DNA of 64,000 nucleotides from an uncultured Aquimarina sp. (lineage in GTDB: Bacteria; Bacteroidota; Bacteroidia; Flavobacteriales; Flavobacteriaceae): contig CANNCQ010000004.1 in NCBI GenBank assembly GCA_947503135.1, positions 62,001 through 126,000 on the forward strand, in the 5' to 3' direction. Positions 8,616 through 18,200 of this stretch are shown here, in pieces. The notes below the pieces were generated by a model that saw only the letters and a program-made list of their open reading frames with translations, did not search any database and had not been told where the DNA came from. Both the position numbers and the translations under genes were made by a program. How positions within the stretch are numbered: position 1 is the stretch's first letter; each line of letters starts with the position of its first letter.

Positions 8616-8623
8616 CAAAAATA
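8616..8623 (-). promoter_or_regulatory. -7 promoter box for argF'-argB-argE-argH
   Basis: On the minus strand TATTTTTG matches the Bacteroidota -7 consensus TAnnTTTG. It lies 62 bp upstream of the argF' ATG and just beyond the hairpin at 8650-8686. No good TTTG -33 box is present at the usual spacing. Confidence 0.5.
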
Positions 8624-8649
8624 GACTTTTACCTTTAGAATAGAAATAG

Positions 8650-8686
8650 AAAAACCGCTTTCAGAAAAAAATCTAAAAGCGGTTTT
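8650..8686 (-). terminator. Terminator after proB, inside the arginine/proline cluster
   Basis: AAAACCGCTTT (8651-8661) pairs with AAAAGCGGTTTT (8675-8686, one-base slippage); read on the minus strand the stem is followed by GGTTTTTC. It lies 34 bp beyond the proB stop and splits the cluster into two transcription units. Confidence 0.85.
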
Positions 8687-8719
8687 TTATTAGGTTTAAA
8701 TACTATTATTTTTGTAAAT

Positions 8720-9499
8720 TTAAGTACTAATTCGAGTAAAAGCAGTTTTATTTTGTTTAGAATTTATTAAAAAACCATCTCTCAGACCGTTAACAATCCA
8801 AGTTTCAATACCTGCATTTTTCGCAATTTCTACTGCTACAATTTTAGATTGCATACCTCCTGTACCGTGACTAGATTTGATGTCAGAAACTTCTTCTGCT
8901 AACAAAGAAATATCTTTAACTTCTTTTATGGTTTCAGGAACACCTAGTTTCATTGAAGCTTTGGTGTAAATACCATTTGTATTTGTAGCAATTACAAATA
9001 AATCAACTTTTAACAACGCTGCGGTTAATGCTGCTAGTTTATCATTATCTCCAAATTTTATTTCTTCTGTAGAAACGGTATCATTCTCATTAATGATAGG
9101 AATGTAATTATTTTCTAATAAAACCGATATGGTATTGGAAATGTTAGTTTGTGTTTTTTTATTCTCGAAGTCGGCGTAGGACAGTAAACACTGTGCAGTT
9201 AACAAATTATGTGTTGCAAATACATCTTGAAACATTCGCATTAAATAAGGCTGACCAATACTGGCTAAAGCTTGTTTAACTTGAATATCTACGCTAGCTT
9301 CCTGCAAGTTTACGAATTCTTTTGCTGCAGCAATAGCACCCGAACTTACAATTACAAAATCATATTCGTTTCGTAACTGCGCGATTTGTTGCGCCAAATC
9401 GGCCAATTTCTCTTTAGAAATCGTATCGGTTTCCTTAGTGAGCGTATTGCTTCCTATTTTTAATAGGATGCGTTTTTTATCTGATTTGCCCATTGCCAT
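8720..9499 (-). CDS. proB: Glutamate 5-kinase, catalytic domain only
   Basis: First step of proline synthesis: phosphorylates glutamate to gamma-glutamyl phosphate. The amino-acid-kinase fold is shown by ILLKIGSNTLT at the N-terminus, VIVSSGAIAAAKEF, INENDTVSTEEIKFGDNDKLAALTA (the acidic substrate and ATP region, quoted in part) and SHGTGGMQSKIVAVEIAKNAG. At 259 aa it stops after the kinase domain and lacks the C-terminal PUA domain of the ~367-residue E. coli protein; such short forms occur in Bacteroidota. Its first ATG lies 23 bp inside proA, giving tight translational coupling of the two enzymes that share an unstable intermediate. Confidence 0.93.
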   Translation of the reverse strand: MAMGKSDKKRILLKIGSNTLTKETDTISKEKLADLAQQIAQLRNEYDFVIVSSGAIAAAKEFVNLQEASVDIQVKQALASIGQPYLMRMFQDVFATHNLLTAQCLLSYADFENKKTQTNISNTISVLLENNYIPIINENDTVSTEEIKFGDNDKLAALTAALLKVDLFVIATNTNGIYTKASMKLGVPETIKEVKDISLLAEEVSDIKSSHGTGGMQSKIVAVEIAKNAGIETWIVNGLRDGFLINSKQNKTAFTRIST

Positions 9500-10673
9500 G
9501 TACGTACCATTTATTAGTCACTAAATGTTGCAAACCAATTGGTCCGCGTTGATGTAGTTTATCAGTCCCTATAGCTAGTTCTCCTCCTAAACCAAATTCA
9601 AAACCGTCCGTAAATCGTGTTGAAGCATTGTGATAAACTGCGCCGCAATCTACCGCTGCCATAAAATTATCGGCTGCAGCTTCGGCCGAGGTTATAATAG
9701 TTGCTGAGTGGCCTCCGCTATATTTATTAATAAACTCTATTGCAGCTTGCGTATTTGAAATGCTACCTAAAACAATTTTATAATCCAAAAACTCTTCGTA
9801 CCAAATGGCATCATTTTCAATTTGAGTTAGGTTTTCGTATTCTTTAAAACTTTCGTCACAAAGAATTTCGACTTTATATTCCTGTAAACGTACTAAAAGG
9901 TCTTTTATGAATTGATCTCTATTAGGCAAATCAACATCAATTAATACTTTATCTACAGCATTACAAGCCGATATTTTAGCTGTTTTAGCATTTACAATAA
10001 CATCTAATGCCATTTGTAAATCGGCATGCTTGTGCACGTATACAAAGTTGTTTCCGCGCCCACTTACTATTACTGGACATTTAGCATTTAATTTCACAAA
10101 CTCTATCAAACGCTCACCACCTCTTGGCACAATTAAATCTAGTGGTTGTGTAGGATTCTCTAAAAAAGCCTGAGTTTCAGTACGATTGTAATTTAAGTAT
10201 TCTACCCAATCGGTTACGTTTGGAATATCATTTTCTCTTAAAGCTTGGTGCCATAAATCAACAATCGCTAAGTTGGAATTTAAAGACTCCTTACCTCCTT
10301 TTAGTAAAATTTTATTCCCTGATTTAAAAGCGATACCTCCAGCTTCAATAGTTACATCGGGTCTGGATTCATAAATAATCATTACCGTTCCAAAAGAAGC
10401 GGTACGGTTATAAACTTGCATCCCATTATCGTGCGTAAAACGAAAACGCTCTACTCCTACAGGGTCTTCCAATGCCGCTAACTGACGTAATGATTCTATC
10501 ATTCCTTCAATTTTGGCATCATTAACCTTTAGACGATCGGCCATGGCTAAATCTTCGCCATTGTAACTGTCCATGTCAATTTTATTGGCATCTAAGATTA
10601 CTTGAGCATTTAACTTTACCAAATGTTGCATTGACTTTAGTACTGCGTTACGCTTATCTATACTTAATATCAT
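9477..10673 (-). CDS. proA: Glutamate-5-semialdehyde dehydrogenase (gamma-glutamyl phosphate reductase)
   Basis: Reduces gamma-glutamyl phosphate with NADPH to glutamate semialdehyde, the second proline step. It has the aldehyde-dehydrogenase fold: MIIYESRPDVTIEAGGIAFKSGNKILLKGG is conserved ProA sequence (quoted in two parts in the family alignments), and the nucleophile Cys lies in KISACNAVDKVLID. The C-terminal NASTRFTDGFEFGLGGELAIGT region is a ProA signature. I chose ATG 10673, giving 398 aa; a TTG seven codons upstream is the only alternative. It precedes and overlaps proB. proC, the last proline gene, is not in the window. Confidence 0.95.
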   Translation of the reverse strand: MILSIDKRNAVLKSMQHLVKLNAQVILDANKIDMDSYNGEDLAMADRLKVNDAKIEGMIESLRQLAALEDPVGVERFRFTHDNGMQVYNRTASFGTVMIIYESRPDVTIEAGGIAFKSGNKILLKGGKESLNSNLAIVDLWHQALRENDIPNVTDWVEYLNYNRTETQAFLENPTQPLDLIVPRGGERLIEFVKLNAKCPVIVSGRGNNFVYVHKHADLQMALDVIVNAKTAKISACNAVDKVLIDVDLPNRDQFIKDLLVRLQEYKVEILCDESFKEYENLTQIENDAIWYEEFLDYKIVLGSISNTQAAIEFINKYSGGHSATIITSAEAAADNFMAAVDCGAVYHNASTRFTDGFEFGLGGELAIGTDKLHQRGPIGLQHLVTNKWYVHGNGQIR

Positions 10674-10734
10674 TTTAATACAGTTGAAATACAAAGACCA
10701 AACATTAACTTATATAGTCTTTGTAGTTTAAATT

Positions 10735-11871
10735 TTAATTACTTACTGAAACAAGCTCTTTTACTGCATCGATAAATTTATCGATTTCAGAAGTTTGGAT
10801 GGTTAATGGAGGTAAAATACGTAGCACATTTTTATTTTTCGCTCCGCCGGTAAACATCTGCTTTTCGTAAATTAATTGCTTGCGTAGCTCACCCACTTCA
10901 TAGTCAAATTCAATACCTAGCATTAAACCCCTACCTTTTAATGTTTTTACACCAGGAATTTCTTGTGCTTTTTGCATAAAATAATCCCCTGTTAAAGCTG
11001 CTTTTGCTATTAAATTTTCTTTTTCTAACACATCTAACACCGCAATACAAGCAGCACAAGCTAAGTGATTTCCTCCAAAAGTAGTCCCCAATAATCCATA
11101 TTTAGATTTAATGTGAGGTGCTACTAAAATACCACCTATAGGAAATCCGTTACCCATACCTTTTGCCATCGAAATAATATCAGGGTTGATCCCGTGGTGC
11201 TGAAAGCCAAAAAATTTACCGGTTCGTCCAAATCCCGACTGAACTTCATCTAATATTAAGCAAGTGTTATTTGCCTTACAAAGCTGTTCTAAACCTTTAA
11301 AAAAATCAGTTTCGGCTTCATCCAACCCTCCAACTCCTTGTATAGGCTCGATGATTACAGCACATACATCGTTTTTATTAAGTTCGGCTTCAATAACACT
11401 TAAATCGCCCATGGGCAAAATAGTTACTTCTTGCTGTGCATTTATTGGAGCTACAATAGCTTTGTTATCTGTAGCCGCAACTGCCGCAGAGGTTCTTCCA
11501 TGAAAACCATTAGCGAATGAAATTACGCGGTGTTTACCATTGTGAAAAGAAGCTAGTTTTAATGCATTTTCATTGGCCTCCGCCCCTGAACTACATAAAA
11601 ACAACTCATAATCATCACAACCCGATTGCTTACCTAGTTTATCTGCTAATTCTTTTTGTAAAGAATTTTGCACTGCATTGCTATAGAAACCTATGTTATC
11701 GAGTTGGTTTTTTAATTTATTTACATAGTGTGGATGTCCGTGGCCTATGGATATAACCGCGTGACCACCATATAAATCTAAATACTCTTTACCTTCTTTA
11801 TCCCAAACAAAACAATCTTCTGCCTTAACAGGTTCAACATTATAGAGTGGGTATACATCAAATAATTTCAT
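10735..11871 (-). CDS. argD: N-acylornithine aminotransferase
   Basis: PLP-dependent class III aminotransferase that converts N-acyl-glutamate semialdehyde and glutamate to N-acylornithine. Cofactor motifs: SSGAEANENALKLA near residue 100, FHGRTSAA, the Asp of LILDEVQSGFGRTG, and the Schiff-base lysine in ISMAKGMGNGFPIGG. TFGGNHLACAA follows. 378 aa from ATG 11871, since the six codons upstream begin at a non-ATG start. It sits 41 bp upstream of the proA frame and 124 bp downstream of argC. Acyl-group specificity cannot be read directly. Confidence 0.95.
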   Translation of the reverse strand: MKLFDVYPLYNVEPVKAEDCFVWDKEGKEYLDLYGGHAVISIGHGHPHYVNKLKNQLDNIGFYSNAVQNSLQKELADKLGKQSGCDDYELFLCSSGAEANENALKLASFHNGKHRVISFANGFHGRTSAAVAATDNKAIVAPINAQQEVTILPMGDLSVIEAELNKNDVCAVIIEPIQGVGGLDEAETDFFKGLEQLCKANNTCLILDEVQSGFGRTGKFFGFQHHGINPDIISMAKGMGNGFPIGGILVAPHIKSKYGLLGTTFGGNHLACAACIAVLDVLEKENLIAKAALTGDYFMQKAQEIPGVKTLKGRGLMLGIEFDYEVGELRKQLIYEKQMFTGGAKNKNVLRILPPLTIQTSEIDKFIDAVKELVSVSN

Positions 11872-11995
11872 AATTTGTTTGCTTTGCAAACAGCCTGTGG
11901 CTTGCGACCTTTAGCTGTCAGTTATACTTGTTTTGGATTTTTAGTTGCAACTTAAAGAATATATTGAGTACGAAGACTCGATACCCTAAAGCTAT

Positions 11996-12976
11996 TTAAA
12001 AGCCACTGCTTTTTAAATTCAATCCTGTTTTTTCATCTAGTCCAAACATCAAGTTCATGTTATGAATTGCTTGTCCAGAAGCACCTTTAATTAAATTATC
12101 AATAATTGAAGTGATTAAAACCATGCCGTCTTTAACCTCTACATGTAATATACATTTATTGGTATTTACCACTTGCTTTAAGCTTATAGGAGTTTGAGAA
12201 GTAACGGTAAATTTAGCGTCATTATAAAATTCTTTAAATAAGTTTACAGCTTGTTCAGTGGTTCCACTGAATTTAGTGTATAAAGTTGCATAAATCCCTT
12301 TGCTAAAATTACCCCTGTTGGGGATAAAAAAAATAGCATCGTTATGAGAAGCTTGTAATTGCTTTACGCTTTGATTAATTTCTCCCAAATGCTGGTGAGT
12401 AAACACTTTATAGCTAGAAAAATTATTATCTCTCCAACTAAAATGGGTAGTTGCACCAGGGCTTACTCCAGCTCCTGTAGATCCCGTAGTAGCATTTACA
12501 TGTACTGTATCACTTATTTTTTCGGCTTTAGCTAGTGGTAATAATGCCAATTGAATTGCAGTTGCAAAACACCCAGGATTTGCAATATTTTTTGCCTTTA
12601 CAATATCTGATTTATTTAATTCTGGTAAGCCATAAATAAAATCACGTCCCTGAAATTGTTTGTCGGCTAATAAACGAAAGTCATTTCCTAAATCAATTAC
12701 TTTAGTTGAAGGAGAAAACTCGTTAGCTTCTAAAAAAGCACGTGAACGACCATGTCCCAAGCACAAAAACAATACGTCAACTTTAGGGTTTACCGTATCT
12801 GTAAATAACATGTTTGAATCTCCTATTAAATCGGCATGAGCAACGTGTAACGGTTTACCTGCATTGGTAGTACTGTATACAAAATCCAACTCTGTATTTG
12901 GATGGTGTATCAATAAACGCAATAACTCTCCTGCTGTATATCCTGACCCTCCAATTATTCCTACTTTTATTTTCAT
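11996..12976 (-). CDS. argC: N-acyl-gamma-glutamyl-phosphate reductase
   Basis: NADPH-dependent reduction of N-acyl-glutamyl phosphate to the semialdehyde, third step of arginine synthesis. It starts KVGIIGGSGYTAGELLRLL, the dinucleotide-binding turn of the family. The catalytic cysteine lies in ANPGCFATAIQLALLPL, and TGSTGAGVSPGATTHFSWR is a conserved substrate loop. HQHLGEI supplies the active-site His. 326 aa is typical. It lies between argG and argD, with a 94-bp spacer from argG filled with a degenerate repeat. Confidence 0.96.
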   Translation of the reverse strand: MKIKVGIIGGSGYTAGELLRLLIHHPNTELDFVYSTTNAGKPLHVAHADLIGDSNMLFTDTVNPKVDVLFLCLGHGRSRAFLEANEFSPSTKVIDLGNDFRLLADKQFQGRDFIYGLPELNKSDIVKAKNIANPGCFATAIQLALLPLAKAEKISDTVHVNATTGSTGAGVSPGATTHFSWRDNNFSSYKVFTHQHLGEINQSVKQLQASHNDAIFFIPNRGNFSKGIYATLYTKFSGTTEQAVNLFKEFYNDAKFTVTSQTPISLKQVVNTNKCILHVEVKDGMVLITSIIDNLIKGASGQAIHNMNLMFGLDEKTGLNLKSSGF

Positions 12977-13040
12977 TTTTATATGCTTTTGTCTTTAGGC
13001 TTTTAGCGATTCACTTAGAGCTTTTGACTTTTTATTTTCG
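12977..13040 (-). repeat. Short GCTAAAAGCC-type intercistronic repeat before argC
   Basis: On the minus strand the argG-argC spacer reads GTCAAAAGCTCTAAGTG, then CGCTAAAAGCCTAAAG, then ACAAAAGC immediately before the argC ATG. The recurring core is (G)C(C/T)AAAAGC or CTAAAG. Confidence 0.5.
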
Positions 13041-13070
13041 TTTACTGCAAAATATTTTAACTTCTAAAGA

Positions 13071-14264
13071 CTATTTATCAAATGTCTTATTTACATTATG
13101 GTATATTTTATTTGCGTTACCATAAATTTTAATAAACCCTTTAGCTTCATCGGCAGTCCATCCTTCATTTACTTCACCATATTGACCAAAGTCGGACTTC
13201 ATTAAATCGAATTCAGACTCCACGCCTACCAAATTAAAGTTATATGGTTTTAGCTCTACAATAACATCCCCTGTTACAGAACTTTGAGAATCTTCCAAAA
13301 AGGCCTCTATATTACGCATTACTGGGTCTAAATAATTTCCTTCGTGTAATAACATACCGTACCAATTAGCTAGTTGTTCTCCCCAATATTGTTGCCACTT
13401 GGTTTGCGTATGTTTTTCAAGTAAATGATGCGCTTTAATTATTACCAAAGGTGCAGCAGCTTCAAAACCTACTCTACCCTTAATACCAATTATAGTATCA
13501 CCTACGTGAATATCCCTTCCAATAGCAAATTGTGTAGCTAATGCTTCAAGCTTTTGAATGTTTTTAACTGGATTATCTTTTTTACCGTTAAGCCCAACAA
13601 GCTGCCCTTTTTCAAAGTTTAACACTACTTTTTCAGAGTCTTCTCGTTTTAATTGACTTGGGTAAGCCTCGCTCGGTAAAGCTTGGTTAGAGGTTAAAGT
13701 TTCGGCTCCACCAACGCTAGTTCCCCAAATTCCTTTATTAATAGAATATTGAGCTTTTTCCCATGAATATGAAACTCCATGTTTTTCTAAGTAAGCAACT
13801 TCCTCTTGACGTGTCAATTTCAAATCACGTATTGGTGTAATAATTTCGATACCAGGAGCTAAAGTTTGAAAAATAACATCAAAACGAATTTGATCGTTAC
13901 CAGCACCCGTACTACCATGGGCAATATACTTAGCGCCTACAGATTTTGCATATTCAATAACTTCAATGGCTTGAAAAATACGTTCGGCACTAACCGATAA
14001 AGGATAAGTATTGTTTTTTAATACATTTCCGTAAATTAAATATTTAACGGCTTTATCGTAAAATTTATCTAAAATAGTAAGGTTTGCATGAGATTTACTT
14101 CCGATTGCGTAAGCTCTCTCCTCTGTTTCCTTTAATTCTTTATCAGAAAAACCACCTGTATTTACTAATACCGTGTGGATTTCCATGTTTTTTTCGTGCA
14201 TTAAATATTTTACACAATAAGTGGTATCTAAACCACCACTATAAGCTACTACTACTTTTTCCAT
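13071..14264 (-). CDS. argG: Argininosuccinate synthase
   Basis: ATP-dependent joining of citrulline and aspartate. It begins KVVVAYSGGLDTTYCVKYL, the N-type ATP pyrophosphatase P-loop (SGGLDT). YIAHGSTGAGNDQIRFD is the citrulline/aspartate-binding signature, and SINKGIWGTSVGGAETL follows. 397 aa is standard. It is 107 bp downstream of the GNAT gene and heads the argG-argC-argD-proA-proB run. A GCCAAA/GCTAAAAGC repeat occupies the spacer before its ATG. Confidence 0.97.
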   Translation of the reverse strand: MEKVVVAYSGGLDTTYCVKYLMHEKNMEIHTVLVNTGGFSDKELKETEERAYAIGSKSHANLTILDKFYDKAVKYLIYGNVLKNNTYPLSVSAERIFQAIEVIEYAKSVGAKYIAHGSTGAGNDQIRFDVIFQTLAPGIEIITPIRDLKLTRQEEVAYLEKHGVSYSWEKAQYSINKGIWGTSVGGAETLTSNQALPSEAYPSQLKREDSEKVVLNFEKGQLVGLNGKKDNPVKNIQKLEALATQFAIGRDIHVGDTIIGIKGRVGFEAAAPLVIIKAHHLLEKHTQTKWQQYWGEQLANWYGMLLHEGNYLDPVMRNIEAFLEDSQSSVTGDVIVELKPYNFNLVGVESEFDLMKSDFGQYGEVNEGWTADEAKGFIKIYGNANKIYHNVNKTFDK

Positions 14265-14274
14265 TATTTTAGAC

Positions 14275-14330
14275 TTTCAGTTTTTGGCTATCAGCACTAA
14301 GCTTTTAGCGTTTGGCTTTGTTTTATTACA
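14275..14330 (-). repeat. Short GCCAAACGCTAAAAGC-type intercistronic repeat before argG
   Basis: On the minus strand the GNAT-argG spacer reads AAAGCCAAACGCTAAAAGC, then TTAGTGCTGATAGCCAAAAAC, then TGAAAGTCTAAAAT before the argG ATG. It is the third copy of this type in the cluster. Confidence 0.5.
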
Positions 14331-14371
14331 GTTGTTTTACTCAACTATTTTTTTCTTAATTACAGGCAAAA

Positions 14372-14944
14372 CTACTTTTGATCCAGTGTTCCTATTTTAG
14401 ATTTAAAAAACGGATTTACATAATATTTATATTTTAACTCGTCTCTTAACTTACCTATTTGTTCTAAAGTTTCAACTAACATATTAGACATTTGTGACAA
14501 GGTTACAAACTTCATTCCTAATAATTCGTTGTTGTTATGCACTATGGGTTCGCTAGCAATTGAAATTACAAAATCATCTTTGTACAAAGCCGTTAAACTT
14601 GACATTAATAACAAACCTAAGTTGTAATTTCTGTACTCTTTTTTCACCCAAAGTGAAGCTCTTTCGTAAATAGCATGTCCTTTAATTTCGTGCTTATGCG
14701 CAAAAATGTGACCTACCACTTCGTCTCCTTTTTTTAAAATATAACATCCATTTTTAAGACGTTCCTCTAGCATTTCGACACTAGTAAAATATAGTGAGGG
14801 AAGTGCTTTAGACCTATCCGATATAGTCTGTATTAACTCTTTAGGCAAGCTGTAGGTTAACTCCAGCACCAATCCTTCTGAAGCGCAATACGCTTTGGAT
14901 TTTTCAATAAAACTTATAACTTCTTTATTCAATAGTTTTTGCAT
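14372..14944 (-). CDS. GNAT-family acyltransferase, candidate N-acylglutamate synthase
   Basis: Probable GNAT acyltransferase of 190 aa. The central part (about residues 65-135) has the GNAT pattern: the strand YILKKGDEVVGHIFAHKHE, then ASLWVKKEYRNYNLGLLLMSSL, where YRNYNLG stands at the acyl-CoA pyrophosphate loop (Q/RxxGxG/A) but with Asn-Tyr-Asn, a weak version. It is the first structural gene behind the arginine leader. The cluster contains no argA and no argJ, yet the pathway needs an enzyme to acylate glutamate. I infer that this gene supplies it. I recall genetic evidence from other Bacteroidota for a GNAT beside argG in this role, unverified here. Confidence 0.65.
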   Translation of the reverse strand: MQKLLNKEVISFIEKSKAYCASEGLVLELTYSLPKELIQTISDRSKALPSLYFTSVEMLEERLKNGCYILKKGDEVVGHIFAHKHEIKGHAIYERASLWVKKEYRNYNLGLLLMSSLTALYKDDFVISIASEPIVHNNNELLGMKFVTLSQMSNMLVETLEQIGKLRDELKYKYYVNPFFKSKIGTLDQK

Positions 14945-15021
14945 TACGAGTTTGCTAAAACAGCAATAATTTCCATTTTTAATATATTAACTCGAAATTT
15001 TTTAAAAGTAAATTACTTTTA

Positions 15022-15055
15022 GTAAAAGATAAAACAGCCCCTTAGGGACGGTTTT
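15022..15055 (-). terminator. Attenuator-like terminator at the end of the arginine leader ORF
   Basis: On the minus strand AAAACCGTCCC (15055-15045), loop TAA (15044-15042) and GGGGCTGTTTT (15041-15031) form a near-perfect 11-bp hairpin with one mismatch and one G-U pair, followed by ATCTTTTAC. The 5' arm encodes the last residues of the leader peptide and the loop is its stop codon. It lies ~75 bp upstream of the GNAT start, so it could gate the whole GNAT-argG-argC-argD-proA-proB unit. Confidence 0.75.
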
Positions 15056-15134
15056 GAGGAAAACGCACAACGGTAGCCATAGCTACAAGAGAGATAATTG
15101 ATATGTTGTTTTCTGTTTTCACTGAAGTTTCCAT
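15042..15134 (-). CDS. Arginine-operon leader peptide (30 aa, proposed)
   Basis: A small open frame from ATG 15134 to TAA 15044-15042, 30 codons. The peptide begins METSVKTENN, has a hydrophobic middle (ISIISLVAMATVV) and ends VVRFPQNRP. Two Arg codons (both CGT) are codons 24 and 29; codon 29 lies inside the 5' arm of a terminator hairpin whose loop is the stop codon. A -7 promoter box is ~57 bp upstream. I infer ribosome-mediated attenuation: a ribosome starved at CGT-29 would mask the hairpin and allow transcription into the arginine genes, while fast termination would let it form. A nascent-peptide arrest mechanism (Arg-Pro-stop end) is an alternative. No homologue was searched. Confidence 0.6.
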   Translation of the reverse strand: METSVKTENNISIISLVAMATVVRFPQNRP

Positions 15135-15190
15135 ACTTAATTATTAACTCTAAATCGTCGGCAAGTGCCCCTTTCGTTAATATTAGAATG

Positions 15191-15198
15191 CAAAAGTA
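15191..15198 (-). promoter_or_regulatory. -7 promoter box for the arginine leader and operon
   Basis: The minus strand reads TACTTTTG, a perfect match to TAnnTTTG, 57 bp upstream of the leader ATG. The expected start of transcription would be near 15184. The -33 position has only a TTTC-like match. Confidence 0.6.
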
Positions 15199-15264
15199 GT
15201 AATTTGAAACTACTTTAAGGCCTTTAAGTTGTAATTATTTAGAAATAACCTAACTTTAAAAATA

Positions 15265-18200
15265 CTAGTTCTTTTTTTTATTTTTTTGTTTTTTGAATAT
15301 TTCTCTCAGTAACTCTTTAAATGTATTAAAATCATAAGAATAGGATAAACCTACTCCTTGAGTATATCCATTAGATTCTCCAATAAATTGTAAATCATTT
15401 TCTTTATTAAAAATATTTGCTCTTAACGTTCCTTCTTCATTCAATAAAAAATCAATTCTAACATCACCAACTACTACCGATTCGGTAACTCCGCCTACAG
15501 GAATCCCAACTTTACCATTAATTAAAATTCGATTACTAATTTGTGTGGAAACGGAAACCCCGAATTCATCTGAAATTTGATTATCAACATTAGTTCGGTC
15601 TGCGGGATTGTAATTAAACCCTATATCAAACTTATCTTCTTCATCAGAAAAAATACTACTCACTAAATCCGAAGCTTTTTCAACTAAATTACCTGTGATT
15701 AAATTATTACCTATTAAAGCATCGCTATAAAATTGTCCTTGAGTAATTAATGAAAATGCTTGCCGCTCTTTTATTGTACGATCGGATAAAATATAATCGA
15801 GTTCACTTTTTACAATAGAACTTGCGTTTGGAAAATCTATGTTAAAATTTAATTCAGGCTTTAATAACTCTCCTGTTAAAGTTGTAATTACTTCCACAGG
15901 AATTTTTCTATTTATAATTGAATTTTCGAGCAATATATTAGGGTTTGCATTGGTTTGGTATACTGCAGATAAATCTAATTTAGCAGCTGTGGGGCTTCCG
16001 TCCCAACTTATATTTCCTGTACGTACATCGAAGCGTTTGGATAAAATACCTCCATACTTAAAATCATACGTCCCCTTGTAAGCCACAAAATCCCCCCACA
16101 TATTAAATTTACCGTTTGTATTAATTTGAATAAGTAAGGTACCTGCGCCGTACCCTTTAAGCGTACTTCCTGATTCTTTATCAATAACAACCTCTACCTC
16201 TGCATATTTATTAAGGTTTAAATCAAATTCTAACTCTAAACCTTTAACTTCTTCAAAGTAAACTTTTGCGCCATTAGTAATCGCTAATTTTTCTTCGGGG
16301 GTTATAAAATGAATAAACGAATTATCTCCTATTGTTTCCGTGTCGCTAATAGGTATTTTAAACTTTGTGCCTTCTGCACTCGAAGCTTCAATAGTGATTT
16401 TTAATTTATCTGTAGGTCCCTTTATAGTTGCTCCTCCATTAATGAATGCGCTACCATAATAAAGCTCATTATCCTTTTCTGTAGTGTTTAAAACTAATAA
16501 TCTTTTACTATTGATATTTAAATCTAAATCCCATTTTTTAAATTTTTGATGAGATATTGTACCACTTAATACTCCCTTTGTTTTATACTTGGTATCAGTA
16601 ATATTGATGTCTGCAAATTTGAATTCTTTTTTAGATAATATAATTTCTGAGTTGTCTTGTATATTCAAATCAACATTTAAATATTGAATTAACAATCCTG
16701 CATCTTTCAATTTCAAAGAGCCGTTTATATCGGGGTTTGCATACGCTCCTTTAATGGCTACGTTTCCGTTTGCTTTTCCTCGAAGATTACTTAAAACAAT
16801 TCCGCCTAAAGCCCCAAAAGGCTCTAATTCAAAATCTTTAACACTTACATCAAAATCAACTTGTGGGACCTCAGGGTTTGTATCTATAAATCCATTCAAC
16901 TCAAAATTCACCTTGTCTCCCCTATCTATAATTGAATTTATAGTGTATTTAGATAAATCTTCATTTCCTTTGGCTTCCAATTTTAAGTCACCAATTAGAA
17001 AATCATTAATTGCCAAATCGGCTATTTTTAAATTACTAGTAGGTAAATAAATTTTATTTTTTTGAAGTAAATTAAAATCACCATCAATAACGCCAGTGTA
17101 ATTAAAATTTTTAATTGATTTAGAAACTTTTGTTAAATCTACATTAGCAAACTTTAGTTTTATATCCTTAAAGGTAGAATCCCTTAATACTCCATTAAGA
17201 TAAATAAGCTCATTTTTGTGGTTAATTTTAATAGAATCAATTAAAACATCATTGAAATTATTGTCAAATTCTATTTTATGATGCGTGTCATTATTTAAAT
17301 TTACAAACCATTTATTAGCGTTAATAATAGCTGTAGATTTTTTAATTCCTACTACCGAATTATTAAACTGATTTATAGTATGGTATAATTTTAAATTAAA
17401 GCTATCCTTATACTTTTCTCCGCCTTTAAAAGTTGAAGTACTATAAAGGGTGTCATTTTTATTAATATTAATTAAATTGAAATCTGATAAATTGTATTTT
17501 TTCGTTTTGAGTTTACTTACTGAGAGTACTGTATTATTAAGACTTGAATTATTTACTTTTAAACTAATGTTTTCAAATTCATTATCCTTGTAAGCTATGT
17601 TAGGAGAATTGAAATCGACATTAAATTTAGAACCATCACTGTCAACATTTCCTTTTAATCGGGTATTCGCTCCTAAATTAATTTCAGGATAAAAAACATC
17701 TACAATTTTATTATAAATTTTAAAATCGAAGTTTAAATATTCATTTTCGGTTTTAATTTCTGCTTCATAATTTTTATACAAGCTAGCTAATGAATTTTGA
17801 AATAAATTCTTAATATTCTTTAATCTAAATTTCCCTGCAGCTTCTCCTTGAATAATCTCCGGACTATTTACTTTGATTACACGTTCCCCTGATTTTAAAA
17901 AAGTTGAGCTTAGCTGAAAGTCTTTAAAAATAAAAGTTTCATTTTGATTAATATATGACGTGTTTTTAAACTGAATGCTCCCGTAAGTGTTGTCTATAGT
18001 AGTTCCTTTAAAATTTGCAGAAACTGTTCCTTTAAATACAGAAATGCTATCTCTTTTAAATAAATTCAATTTTTCAAAATCAATCTTATCTACAACTGCT
18101 TTAAAATTGTAATCATTTTCATTATTCTTTAGGTTTATCAATCCGTCGAACAATAAATTAAAATTAGGATCCTTAGCAATTATTTTACCATCAAAAACAG

